A DNA stretch of 64,000 nt from REEB95 sp963785735 (lineage in GTDB: Bacteria > Pseudomonadota > Alphaproteobacteria > ATCC43930 > CGMCC-115725). The notes under the pieces were generated by a model, which had not been told where the DNA came from, made no database searches, and was given only the letters and a program-made list of their open reading frames with translations. The position numbers and the translations under genes are program-made. Location of the stretch: positions 1,116,001 through 1,180,000 of the forward strand of contig CAWAWJ010000001.1 in NCBI GenBank assembly GCA_963785735.1, written 5' to 3'. Shown in pieces: positions 54,345 through 64,000 of the stretch; positions within the stretch are counted from its first letter, which is position 1; every line of letters begins with the position of its first letter.

Positions 54345-55697
54345 ATGGATGACGGCACGGGAGCTCGCACAGCAACCCCGCTCGACCAGGCCGAATTCTC
54401 CACGCTGATGACGGGTTTCGCGCCGTTCGAAAGCCGGCCGCTCCTCGCCGTCGCCTGTTCAGGCGGCGCCGACAGCATGGCGCTGACGCTGCTGGCCGAT
54501 CGCTGGGCGCGCGGACAGGGCGGTTCCGTCACCGCGCTTATTGTCGATCACGCTCTCAGGCCCGAATCCGCGCGCGAGGCGGCTCAGGCCGCAAGCTGGC
54601 TCAAAGTGCGCGGCATCGCGCATCAAATCCTGAAACGCGAAGGCGAAGTGCCTGCGGGCGATGTCGAGGCCTTTGCGCGCGAAGTGCGATACCGGCTTTT
54701 CGAATCCTGGTGCGGAAAGAACGGCGTACTTCATCTGCTGGCGGCGCATCACCGCGACGATCAGGCCGAGACCTTCCTGTTGCGCCTGGCGCGCGGCAGC
54801 GGCCTCGACGGGCTTGCCGGTATGGCGCCCGAAAGCGCGCGGCGGAATTTCCGCCTGTTGCGCCCGCTGCTCGCGGTGCCGCGGGCGCGGCTCAAGGCGA
54901 CGCTGGCCGAATTCGGACAGGACTTCATCGAGGATCCGATGAATCGTGATTCGACCTATGCGCGCGCCCGGATTCGCGCCGCGCGTGATACGCTGGCGGT
55001 GGAAGGGCTGACGCCCGAACGCCTCGCCGCCACGGCCGCGCATCTCGCCCGCGCCCGGGCGGCGCTCGAAACCCTGGTGGCGGATTGCCTTGCACGATCG
55101 GTGGCGCTCGATCCGCGGGGTTTTGCCTGGCTCGACGGTGCGGGCTTGCGCTCCGCCCCCGAGGAGGCGGGCTTGCGCGCGCTGGCCGCCCTCATTACCT
55201 GCATCGGCGGATGCCAATTCCCGCCCCGGCTCGAACGGCTGGAGCGACTCTATAGCGAATTACCAGACGGCCTCGCCGGCGGCCGCACCTTGGGCGGCTG
55301 CTCGCTGGTTCCCAAACCGGTCAAGGAGGAGGGGCGCATCCTGGTCTGCCGCGAAGTGGCGGCCCTGGCCCCCCCGCAAGACGCGCCCCCGGGCATGGGC
55401 AGCTATTGGGACGGACGGTTTCTCCTGACCATGCCCCCGGACGCGCCGGCGGGGATGAGGCTCGGCGGCATCGGCGCCGAGGGGGCGGCGGCGCTTTCCG
55501 GCCTGGGCTTCGATTCCGGCCTGCCGGCTTTGGTGCGCGCGGGCCTGCCGGCGCTGTTCGACCGCCAGGGCCTGGCGGCGGCGCCGCTGCTCTTATGGCG
55601 GCGGGAAAACGTTAACGCGGCATCGCTGGCGCGCCCTGAAATTGTCGTTTTCCGCCCCTTAAATGCGCTGTCACGCTTGGGTTTAAGAGTTGTTTAA
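54345..55697 (+). CDS. tilS: tRNA(Ile)-lysidine synthase TilS
   Basis: TilS is the ATP-dependent enzyme that changes C34 of tRNA-Ile(CAU) to lysidine. The 450-aa product contains the PP-loop ACSGGADSMAL (about residues 36-46), IVDHALRPES, LLAAHHRDDQAETFLLRLARGSG and PLLAVPRARL. ATG 54345 lies 4 bases after cpoB. Its last codons overlap a CtrA-like box directed to ftsH. Confidence 0.94.
   Translation: MDDGTGARTATPLDQAEFSTLMTGFAPFESRPLLAVACSGGADSMALTLLADRWARGQGGSVTALIVDHALRPESAREAAQAASWLKVRGIAHQILKREGEVPAGDVEAFAREVRYRLFESWCGKNGVLHLLAAHHRDDQAETFLLRLARGSGLDGLAGMAPESARRNFRLLRPLLAVPRARLKATLAEFGQDFIEDPMNRDSTYARARIRAARDTLAVEGLTPERLAATAAHLARARAALETLVADCLARSVALDPRGFAWLDGAGLRSAPEEAGLRALAALITCIGGCQFPPRLERLERLYSELPDGLAGGRTLGGCSLVPKPVKEEGRILVCREVAALAPPQDAPPGMGSYWDGRFLLTMPPDAPAGMRLGGIGAEGAAALSGLGFDSGLPALVRAGLPALFDRQGLAAAPLLLWRRENVNAASLARPEIVVFRPLNALSRLGLRVV
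55683..55697. promoter_or_regulatory. Exact CtrA-like box upstream of ftsH
   Basis: TTAA-GAGTTGT-TTAA is a full match to the CtrA consensus TTAA-N7-TTAA, formed by two GTTTAAG direct repeats. It covers the tilS stop codon and lies 113 bases before the ftsH GTG. A possible -10 (TATGTA, 55712-55717) follows it by 14 bases. Confidence 0.55.
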
Positions 55698-55809
55698 GCA
55701 CGAAGTCTTCTTATGTAGTAATGTGGAGCGGCATTGCGGGAGGGGCCGTTACGTCCCTCGCGCCCCTTGGAAATAGGGTCGTCCGGCTCGGCATGGAAAG
55801 GCCAGCACC

Positions 55810-57753
<1,944 letters not shown>

Positions 57754-57777
57754 AACCCGCGACCGGGGGACAGATTC

Positions 57778-59154
57778 TTGAAATCCGCCAAGACGCGCAC
57801 GCTGTTCGGTACCGACGGCATTCGCGGCATCGCCAATGCCGAGCCGATGACCGCCGACACCGCCTTGAAGGTGGCGATGGCGGCGGGATTGGTCTTGAAG
57901 CGTGGCGAGCACCGGCATCTGGTCGTGATCGGCAAGGACACGCGGCTCTCGGGATATCTGATCGAGCCCGCCTTGACCGCCGGATTCATTGCGATGGGCA
58001 TGGACGTGGTGCTGGTGGGACCGATGCCCACCCCGGCCATCGCCATGCTGACGCGGAGCTTGCGCGCGGATCTCGGCGTCATGATTTCGGCCTCGCACAA
58101 CCCCTATCAGGATAACGGCATCAAGCTGTTCGGCCCCGACGGCTTCAAGCTGTCGGATGCAATCGAGACACAGATCGAATCGGCCTTCGACCGCGCGGCC
58201 TCCGAACGCGCCACGGCCAATCAACTCGGCCGCGCCAGGCGGCTCGACGACGCCGGCGGGCGCTATATCGAATTCGTCAAGAACACCTTCCCCAAGGGCT
58301 TGCGCCTCGAAGGACTCAAGGTCGTAGTCGATTGCGCCAACGGCGCCGCCTACAAGGTCGCGCCCACCGTGCTGTGGGAATTGGGCGCCGAGGTCGTGCC
58401 CATGGGCGTCGCGCCCGACGGCACCAATATCAATCGCAATTGCGGCACGCTTTCCACGCAAACCATGCAGCGCGCGGTCATCGATAGCCGCGCCCATCTG
58501 GGTCTCGCGCTCGACGGCGACGCCGACCGGCTGGTGGTGGCGGACGAGAAAGGCCGATTACTCGACGGCGACCAGCTGATGGCGCTGATCGCGACAAGAT
58601 GGCGGAAGTCCGGACGCTTGGCGGCTTCTGGAATTGTTTCCACCGTCATGTCCAATCTGGGCTTCGAGCGCTATCTCGCCGGCATCGGCGTCAAGGTCGC
58701 GCGCACCCAAGTGGGCGACCGCTACGTGGTCGAGGAGATGCGCCGGTTGGGCTGTAATCTCGGTGGCGAACAATCGGGCCACATCATCCTGGGCGACCAT
58801 TCCACTACTGGGGACGGCCTCATCGTCGCGTTGCAGGTTCTGGCCGTCATCGTCGAGACCGGCGCGCAGGCCAGCCAAGTGTGTAATGTCTTCGAGCCGG
58901 TGCCGCAATTGCTGCGCAACGTGCGCGTCAACGGCGGCGCGGCGCTCGAATCCAAAGATATTCTCGCCGCCATCAGCGCCGGGCAAAGCCGCCTCGGTTC
59001 CAAGGGGCGCTTGCTGGTGCGCAAATCCGGGACCGAGCCGCTCATTCGCATCATGGCCGAGGGCGAGGACAAATCGCTCGTGACCTCCGTGGTCGAGGAA
59101 ATCGCCGCGGCACTGGCGGCGGCGGGACACGCGGAGGAAAGCGCGGCCGAATGA
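57778..59154 (+). CDS. glmM: Phosphoglucosamine mutase GlmM
   Basis: GlmM converts glucosamine-6-phosphate to glucosamine-1-phosphate for UDP-GlcNAc synthesis. The 458-aa product starts RTLFGTDGIRG, has the phosphoserine motif SASHNP (near residues 104-109), the metal site LDGDADR (near 243-249) and RKSGTEPLIRIM at the C-terminus. The start is TTG 57778 behind GGGGGA. It overlaps thiD by four bases. Confidence 0.96.
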   Translation: MKSAKTRTLFGTDGIRGIANAEPMTADTALKVAMAAGLVLKRGEHRHLVVIGKDTRLSGYLIEPALTAGFIAMGMDVVLVGPMPTPAIAMLTRSLRADLGVMISASHNPYQDNGIKLFGPDGFKLSDAIETQIESAFDRAASERATANQLGRARRLDDAGGRYIEFVKNTFPKGLRLEGLKVVVDCANGAAYKVAPTVLWELGAEVVPMGVAPDGTNINRNCGTLSTQTMQRAVIDSRAHLGLALDGDADRLVVADEKGRLLDGDQLMALIATRWRKSGRLAASGIVSTVMSNLGFERYLAGIGVKVARTQVGDRYVVEEMRRLGCNLGGEQSGHIILGDHSTTGDGLIVALQVLAVIVETGAQASQVCNVFEPVPQLLRNVRVNGGAALESKDILAAISAGQSRLGSKGRLLVRKSGTEPLIRIMAEGEDKSLVTSVVEEIAAALAAAGHAEESAAE

Positions 59155-60014
59155 TCGGCCGCGTGCTGATCATCGCCGGCTCGGATTCGGGCGGCGGCGC
59201 GGGCATCCAAGCGGATATCAAGACGGTGACAGCGCTGGGCGGTTACGCCGCGGCGGCGATCACTGCGCTCACGGCGCAAAACACGCGCGGCGTATTTGGT
59301 GTTCTTCCCGTCGGTCCCGATTTCGTGCGCCGCCAGATCGAGGCGGTGCTGTCCGACATAGGATCCGATTGCATCAAGACCGGCATGCTGGTCGACGCAT
59401 CGGTGGTCGAGGCGGTGGCCGGCGCGCTCGACGGCTTCTTTGCCTTGGCGCCGAAGACGCCGCTGGTCGTCGATCCGGTGATCCTGTCCACCAGCGGCGC
59501 GGTGCTGCTCGACGAGCCGGGGATGGAACGCCTGAAGCGCCGGTTGATCGCGCGGGCATCCGTGGTCACGCCCAATCTGCCTGAAGCCGCCGTGCTGACC
59601 GGCCTCACCGTGGAAAATCTCGACGGCATGAAACGCGCCGTCGATGCGCTGTTGAAACTTGGCGCCAGGGCGGTGGTGGTGAAGGGCGGGCATTTGAAGG
59701 GCAATTCGCTGCTCGACCTGGTGGCGACGCCCAAGGAAAGCTTCGTGTTGAAGGCCAAGCGGATCAAGACAAACTCGACCCACGGCACCGGTTGTGCCTA
59801 TGCCTCGGCCATCGCTTGCGGATTGGCGCAAGGGATGAATCTTAAGCCCGCGGTCGAACGCGCCCATGCCTATGTCCAGGCCGCCATCCGCAACGCCCCC
59901 GGATTGGGCCAGGGCAATGGGCCGATCGGCCAGCCGATTTCAACCGCTGCCAAGAAAGACACCCATGCAAGCCGACATCCGTTACGCCGTCGAGCCCGCC
60001 CTCGCCGTCGGTGA
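59151..60014 (+). CDS. thiD: Hydroxymethylpyrimidine/phosphomethylpyrimidine kinase ThiD
   Basis: ThiD phosphorylates HMP and HMP-P in thiamine synthesis. The 287-aa product begins IAGSDSGGGAGIQADIKT and contains IKTGMLVD, VVDPVILSTSG, VTPNLPEA and the ribokinase-type anion hole THGTGCAYASAIA. The last 17 codons, which are basic and not conserved, overlap the next gene by 50 bases, so the stop may have moved outward by mutation. Confidence 0.93.
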   Translation: MIGRVLIIAGSDSGGGAGIQADIKTVTALGGYAAAAITALTAQNTRGVFGVLPVGPDFVRRQIEAVLSDIGSDCIKTGMLVDASVVEAVAGALDGFFALAPKTPLVVDPVILSTSGAVLLDEPGMERLKRRLIARASVVTPNLPEAAVLTGLTVENLDGMKRAVDALLKLGARAVVVKGGHLKGNSLLDLVATPKESFVLKAKRIKTNSTHGTGCAYASAIACGLAQGMNLKPAVERAHAYVQAAIRNAPGLGQGNGPIGQPISTAAKKDTHASRHPLRRRARPRRR

Positions 60015-60378
60015 GTTCATCGACCTGCTTCGCCGCTCGACCCTGGCCGAGCGCCGGCCGGTTGACGACATCGGCCGCATCGCGCGCATGCTGGCTGAGG
60101 CCGACATCGTTCTCTGCGCCCGCGACCGCGCCGGCAAACTCGTCGGCGTGTCGCGCGCGATCACCGATTTTTCCTATTGCTGCTATCTCTCCGATCTCGC
60201 GGTCGACGCCACGCGGCAGCGTGGCGGCATCGGCCGGGAACTCATCCGCCGGACACATGAGCAGGCGGGCGGGGAGACCATGCTGATCTTGCTCGCGGCG
60301 CCCAAGGCGCTCGATTACTACCCGCATATCGGCATGGATCACTGCGAGCGCGCCTTTACCCTAGCCCGGCGGCGCTAA
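59965..60378 (+). CDS. GNAT-family N-acetyltransferase
   Basis: This is a 137-aa acetyltransferase with unknown acceptor. Family features are LVGVSRAITDFSYCCYLSDLAVDATRQ and the acetyl-CoA loop RGGIGRELI (near residues 90-98), followed by LDYYPHIGMDHCERAF. The start was set at ATG 59965 (MQADIRYAV), which overlaps thiD by 50 bases in a different frame. Confidence 0.85.
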   Translation: MQADIRYAVEPALAVGEFIDLLRRSTLAERRPVDDIGRIARMLAEADIVLCARDRAGKLVGVSRAITDFSYCCYLSDLAVDATRQRGGIGRELIRRTHEQAGGETMLILLAAPKALDYYPHIGMDHCERAFTLARRR

Positions 60379-60467
60379 ATCTAAAAAACATAGCTGCCAT
60401 TCCGGCCTAAGGGCTTGCGCGGTTGCATGGGCCCGCTAGATTGGCGCGGCGTCAAAGGGGAGGGGAT

Positions 60468-61538
60468 ATGGCCAAGACGTACGACATCGCTGTGATCGCT
60501 GGCGACGGTATCGGCCGCGAGGTGGTGCCGGAAGGCATCAAGGTGCTGGAGGCGGCGGCGCGCCGCTTCGGCTTTTCCTTCAAATGGCGCGAATTCGACT
60601 GGAGCTGCGAGCGTTTCGCCAAGACCGGCCGCATGATGCCGGAGGACGGGCTCGCCCAGCTGCGCCAGCGCGACGGCATTTTCCTCGGCGCGGTGGGTTT
60701 TCCCGGTGTGCCGGACCATGTCTCGCTCTGGGGCCTACTTATCCCGATTCGCCGCGAATTCCGCCAATACGTCAATCTGCGGCCGATAAAGCTTCTGGCC
60801 GGGGTGGACTCTCCGTTGAAGGATCGTAAACCCGGCGAGATCGATTTCTATGTCGTGCGCGAGAACGTCGAAGGCGAATATTCCGCCATCGGCGGAAGAC
60901 TCTATGCCGGCACCGACCAAGAGATGGCGATGCAGGAGACCATCTTCACCCGCAAGGGCACCGACCGCATCATGCGCTACGCCTTCGAACTGGCGATGAA
61001 GCCCGGGCGCAGGAAGCATGTGACCTCGGCCACCAAGTCGAACGGCATCGTCCACACCATGCCCTATTGGGACGAACGCTTCGCCGTTGTTTCCAAGGAT
61101 TACCCGCAGGTCAAGACCGACCAGTACCACATCGATATCCTCACCGCGCATTTCGTCCGCCATCCCGACTGGTTCGACGTGGTGGTGGGCTCGAATCTGT
61201 TCGGCGATATCCTGTCGGATCTGGGCCCCGCCGTGGTGGGGTCGATCGGCATCGCGCCCGGTGCCAACATCAATCCCGAGCGTGAATTTCCCTCGATGTT
61301 CGAGCCGGTGCATGGCTCGGCGCCCGACATCGCGGGCAAGGGCATCGCCAACCCTATCGGCCAGATATGGACGGCGGCGATGATGCTCGCACACTTTGGT
61401 GAAACCGCTGCCGCCGCAGCGGTGGAGGGCGCGATAGCCCGCGTGCTGGCGGACAAGGGCGGTCCGCGCACCGCCGATATAGGCGGCAAGGCTTCGACCC
61501 GCGAGGTTGGCGCGGCCATCGTCGCGGCGTTGGGGTAA
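60468..61538 (+). CDS. Tartrate dehydrogenase-like / isopropylmalate dehydrogenase-family enzyme
   Basis: This is an NAD-dependent beta-decarboxylating dehydrogenase. The 356-aa product has IAVIAGDGIGREVVPEGIKVL, then WGLLIPIRREFRQYVNLRPIK, which points to the tartrate dehydrogenase/decarboxylase group rather than LeuB. The metal-binding GSNLFGDILSDLGPAVVGSIG and the NAD-binding FEPVHGSAPDIAGKGIANP follow. ATG 60468 sits behind a GGGGAGGGG ribosome site. Substrate (tartrate, malate or a related acid) is not certain. Confidence 0.87.
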   Translation: MAKTYDIAVIAGDGIGREVVPEGIKVLEAAARRFGFSFKWREFDWSCERFAKTGRMMPEDGLAQLRQRDGIFLGAVGFPGVPDHVSLWGLLIPIRREFRQYVNLRPIKLLAGVDSPLKDRKPGEIDFYVVRENVEGEYSAIGGRLYAGTDQEMAMQETIFTRKGTDRIMRYAFELAMKPGRRKHVTSATKSNGIVHTMPYWDERFAVVSKDYPQVKTDQYHIDILTAHFVRHPDWFDVVVGSNLFGDILSDLGPAVVGSIGIAPGANINPEREFPSMFEPVHGSAPDIAGKGIANPIGQIWTAAMMLAHFGETAAAAAVEGAIARVLADKGGPRTADIGGKASTREVGAAIVAALG

Positions 61539-61545
61539 TCCGTCG

Positions 61546-61992
61546 ATGAAGGATCTCTATCTCGATGATTTCAAGCCGGGCGACACATTCACCACCGGCA
61601 AGGCGACGATTTCGGAACAGCAGATCGTCGAATTCGCCAAGCAATATGATCCGCAAGCCTTCCACATCGATCCCGTTGCCGCCAAGGATTCGATATTCGG
61701 GGGTCTCATCGCCTCGGGTTTTCAGACGCTTGCCCTGGGCTTCCGCCTGATCTGGGATAGCGGCGTCTTGAAGGCTTCCAGCATGGGCTCGCCCGGCTTC
61801 GATGAGTTGCGCTGGTTGAAGCCGGTGCGGCCAGGCGACACGCTCACTGTCGCCATGGAAGTGAAGGAAGTCCGCCCATCGCAATCCAAGCCCGACCGCG
61901 GCATCATGCGGGCGTCCTACCGCTACCAGAATCAGAAGGGCGAGGATGTGCTTACCTTCACTTCCATGCACCTCTTGAAGCGGCGGCCCTAG
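61546..61992 (+). CDS. MaoC-family acyl dehydratase
   Basis: This is a hotdog-fold hydratase-like protein. The 148-aa product has the motif YDPQAFHIDPVAAKDSIFGGLIASG (about residues 34-58), in which the Asp and His are the likely catalytic pair. It starts 7 bases after the dehydrogenase gene and may share its transcript. The acyl substrate is unknown. Confidence 0.87.
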   Translation: MKDLYLDDFKPGDTFTTGKATISEQQIVEFAKQYDPQAFHIDPVAAKDSIFGGLIASGFQTLALGFRLIWDSGVLKASSMGSPGFDELRWLKPVRPGDTLTVAMEVKEVRPSQSKPDRGIMRASYRYQNQKGEDVLTFTSMHLLKRRP

Positions 61993-62040
61993 GTCTAAGC
62001 CCCGCGTCCCCTTGTCGCGTCTGCCCTGCACGCTTGGTGG

Positions 62041-62125
62041 TTGACGCGCCGCCCGGTTCTCCATAATTTCCTCGGCGGGACACGCCCCCCCAACGGGGCG
62101 CATCTATTCTGCAAGGAATAGCGCC
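62041..62125 (+). promoter_or_regulatory. serC promoter and structured leader (serC RNA motif candidate)
   Basis: TTGACG (62041-62046), a 17-base spacer and TAATTT (62064-62069) form a candidate promoter with a start near 62075. The short leader has two hairpins. The first is CGCCCC/GGGGCG (62083-62088 with 62095-62100), and the second is CTATTC/GAATAG (62104-62109 with 62116-62121). The second holds the Shine-Dalgarno AAGGA (62113-62117) in its loop and 3' arm, 8 bases before the ATG. A two-hairpin RNA upstream of serC is a known alphaproteobacterial motif; whether this copy matches its consensus needs a covariance search. Confidence 0.6.
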
Positions 62126-63283
62126 ATGAAGCCGAATCTCCGGCCCGCTAACCCGTCATTTTCATCCGGCCCCTGCGCCAAGCATCCTGGTTGGAGCCTG
62201 GATGGGTTGAAAAATGCCCTGTTAGGCCGCTCGCACCGCGCCAAGCCCGGCCGCGCCAAGCTCAAAGAAGTGGTCGATCGGTCGCGCGCGATCCTCGGCA
62301 TCCCCAACAACTATCGCGTCGCCATCGTCCCCGCCTCGGATACGGGCGCAGTCGAGATGGCGCTGTGGTCGCTCTTGGGCGCGCGCGGCTGCGATGTGCT
62401 GGCCTGGGAGGTGTTCGGCGAAGGCTGGGTGACCGACATCGAGAAACAATTGAAGCTCAAGGATTTGCGCGTTTTCCGCGCGCCCTATGGCGAGATACCC
62501 GATCTCACTCAGGTCGATTGGAACCGCGACGTGGTCTTCCCCTGGAACGGCACCACTTCGGGCGCGCGCGTGCCCAACGGCGACTGGATCAAACCGGACC
62601 GCCAGGGCCTGGCCATTTGCGACGCCACCTCGGCGGTCTTCGCCATGGAGTTGCCCTGGTCCAAGCTCGATGTCGTCACCTGGTCCTGGCAGAAGGTGCT
62701 GGGCGGCGAGGCGGCGCATGGCATGTTGGTACTCAGCCCCCGCGCGGTCGAAAGGCTGGAGAGCTACAAACCGGCGTGGCCCTTGCCCAAGATCTTCCGT
62801 TTGACCTCCAAGGGCAAATTCGCCGAGGGGATATTCCAAGAGGAAACCATTAACACGCCTTCCATGCTGGCGGTCGAAGACGCGATCGACGGCCTCAAAT
62901 GGGCGGAATCCGTTGGCGGTCTCGCTGGCTTGCGGGCGCGCAGCGAGACCAATCTTGCGGCCATAACCAAATGGGTCGCGCGCACCCCCTGGATCGCCTT
63001 CCTGGTGGCCGATCCGAAACTCCGCTCCTCCACCTCGGTTTGTCTCAAATTGGCCGATGAGTGGTTTTTACGCTTGTCGCCCGAGGCGCAGCGCGCCCAG
63101 GTAAAGCGGCTTGAGGCGCTCTTGGATGCCGAGGGTGTGGCCTATGACATCGCCGGTCACCGCGATGCGCCGCCTGGCTTGCGCATCTGGTGCGGCTCGA
63201 CGGTCGAGACCCGCGATGTCGAGGCGCTGCTGCCCTGGCTCGATTGGGCTTTCGCCGAAATTCGCCGCGCCGCCGCGGCCTGA
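62126..63283 (+). CDS. serC: Phosphoserine transaminase SerC
   Basis: SerC is the PLP enzyme of serine synthesis that aminates 3-phosphohydroxypyruvate. The 385-aa product is of the longer alphaproteobacterial type: NPSFSSGPCAKHPGW at the start, VPASDTGAVEMALWSLLG, ICDATSAVFAMELPW and the PLP lysine in TWSWQKVLGGEAAHG (near residue 190). serA follows after 8 bases. The leader upstream suggests post-transcriptional control. Confidence 0.95.
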   Translation: MKPNLRPANPSFSSGPCAKHPGWSLDGLKNALLGRSHRAKPGRAKLKEVVDRSRAILGIPNNYRVAIVPASDTGAVEMALWSLLGARGCDVLAWEVFGEGWVTDIEKQLKLKDLRVFRAPYGEIPDLTQVDWNRDVVFPWNGTTSGARVPNGDWIKPDRQGLAICDATSAVFAMELPWSKLDVVTWSWQKVLGGEAAHGMLVLSPRAVERLESYKPAWPLPKIFRLTSKGKFAEGIFQEETINTPSMLAVEDAIDGLKWAESVGGLAGLRARSETNLAAITKWVARTPWIAFLVADPKLRSSTSVCLKLADEWFLRLSPEAQRAQVKRLEALLDAEGVAYDIAGHRDAPPGLRIWCGSTVETRDVEALLPWLDWAFAEIRRAAAA

Positions 63284-63291
63284 GCATCGCC

Positions 63292-64000
63292 ATGCCCAGA
63301 GTTTTGATTTCCGACGAGCTGAGCCCACGCGCGGTCGCCATTTTCAAGGAACGCGGCGTCGAAACCGTTGTCAACACCAAGCTTTCGCCCGACGAACTCA
63401 AGAAGATCATCGGCGAGTTCGATGGCCTGGCCGTGCGCTCCGCCACCAAGGTGACCAAGCCGGTGCTGGACGCCGCCAAGAAGCTCAAGGTGATCGGCCG
63501 CGCCGGCATCGGCGTCGACAACATCGACGTTCCCGCCGCCACGCAACGCGGCATCGTCGTGATGAACACGCCCTTCGGCAATTCGATCACCACGGCGGAG
63601 CACGCCATCGCCTTGATGATGGCGCTGGCGCGCCAATTGCCCGCCGCCGACCGCTCGACCCAGGCCGGTAAATGGGAGAAGACGCGCTTCATGGGCGTCG
63701 AGTTGACGGGCAAGGTGCTGGGCGTGATCGGCTGCGGCAATGTCGGCTCGATCGTCGCCGACCGCGGCTTAGGCCTGAAGATGAAGGTCGTGGCCTATGA
63801 CCCGTTCCTGTCGCCCGAACGCGCGGTCCAGCTCGGTGTGGAGAAGGTCGAGCTCGACGCGTTGCTGGCGCGCGCCGATTTCATCACCCTCCACACGCCC
63901 ATGACCGAGGCGACCAAGGGCATCATCGACGCCAAGGCGTTGGCCAAGACCAAGAAGGGCGTGCGCATCATCAATTGCGCGCGCGGCGGGCTTATCGTCG
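63292..64000 (+). CDS. serA: D-3-phosphoglycerate dehydrogenase SerA (cut by window edge)
   Basis: SerA is the first enzyme of serine synthesis, oxidising 3-phosphoglycerate with NAD. 236 codons are visible: MPRVLISDELSPRAV, GRAGIGVDNIDV, TPFGNSITTAEHAIALMMAL, the NAD loop GVIGCGNVGSIVADRG (near residues 142-157), DFITLHTPMTEATKGII and NCARGGLI, which has the catalytic Arg. The rest, including the regulatory C-terminal domains, lies beyond the window. Confidence 0.95.
   Translation, partial: MPRVLISDELSPRAVAIFKERGVETVVNTKLSPDELKKIIGEFDGLAVRSATKVTKPVLDAAKKLKVIGRAGIGVDNIDVPAATQRGIVVMNTPFGNSITTAEHAIALMMALARQLPAADRSTQAGKWEKTRFMGVELTGKVLGVIGCGNVGSIVADRGLGLKMKVVAYDPFLSPERAVQLGVEKVELDALLARADFITLHTPMTEATKGIIDAKALAKTKKGVRIINCARGGLIV

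Noticed and set aside
55676..55716. A heat-shock (sigma32) promoter for ftsH from CTTG at 55676 and CTTATGT at 55710
   Set aside because: The 30-base spacing is far too long for that promoter class.

Overview
The window comes from a high-GC alphaproteobacterium. The evidence is a CcrM-type GANTC methylase, TTAA-N7-TTAA (CtrA-like) boxes, a split F0 operon with both b and b' subunits, a PodJ-like Sel1 protein, the zapA - 6S RNA - folate-gene arrangement and a serC leader RNA. MurE carries the DNPR motif, so the peptidoglycan should be meso-diaminopimelate type. I can place it no further than a Rhodospirillales-like or deep-branching relative. No mobile element, prophage, CRISPR array or tRNA was seen.

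Layout. 1-13.4 kb (minus): an uninterrupted division and cell wall (dcw) cluster, mraZ-rsmH-ftsL-ftsI-murE-murF-mraY-murD-ftsW-murG-murC-murB, almost every junction overlapping by 1-14 bases or separated by 3-4, preceded by four 10-bp-spaced MraZ repeats laid over a promoter. murB runs off the left edge. 13.6-14.7 kb: RNase P RNA and an AmpD-like amidase. 14.8-21.3 kb: a small accessory stretch (a 45-aa membrane peptide, fused 5-oxoprolinase, EamA transporter, LhgO-like oxidase, a PCuAC-fold protein without copper ligands). 21.3-23.6 kb: F0 ATP synthase genes atpI-B-E-b'-b. 23.8-28.6 kb: DUF721, DsbA-like and SMC genes. 28.6-36.3 kb: genome maintenance (mutY, ccrM, rnhB, a radical SAM protein, moaB, slt, a family-4-like uracil-DNA glycosylase). 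36.3-40.6 kb: ETF-QO, a TPR protein and ispE. 40.6-45.7 kb: a PodJ-like/ParB-like pair divergent from a small coiled-coil ORF, zapA, 6S RNA, a 5-FCL-like gene and a YmdB-type phosphoesterase. 45.8-55.7 kb: yebC, ruvCAB, ybgC, tolQRAB, pal, cpoB, tilS. 55.8-64 kb: ftsH, glmM, thiD, a GNAT gene, a tartrate dehydrogenase-like gene, maoC and serC-serA (serA cut by the right edge).

Together the genes cover envelope growth and division (dcw, zapA, tol-pal, glmM, slt, ampD), chromosome upkeep (smc, ccrM, ruvCAB, rnhB, mutY) and housekeeping. The most unusual theme is cell-cycle regulation. GANTC sites cluster at the ccrM promoter, just upstream of rnhB (as two palindromes) and upstream of zapA. An exact CtrA-like box precedes ftsH, and a near-consensus one sits at the -35 position of the ParB-like/PodJ-like operon. 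That ParB-like/PodJ-like pair, whose products share an N-terminal motif, is my best candidate for an undescribed system.
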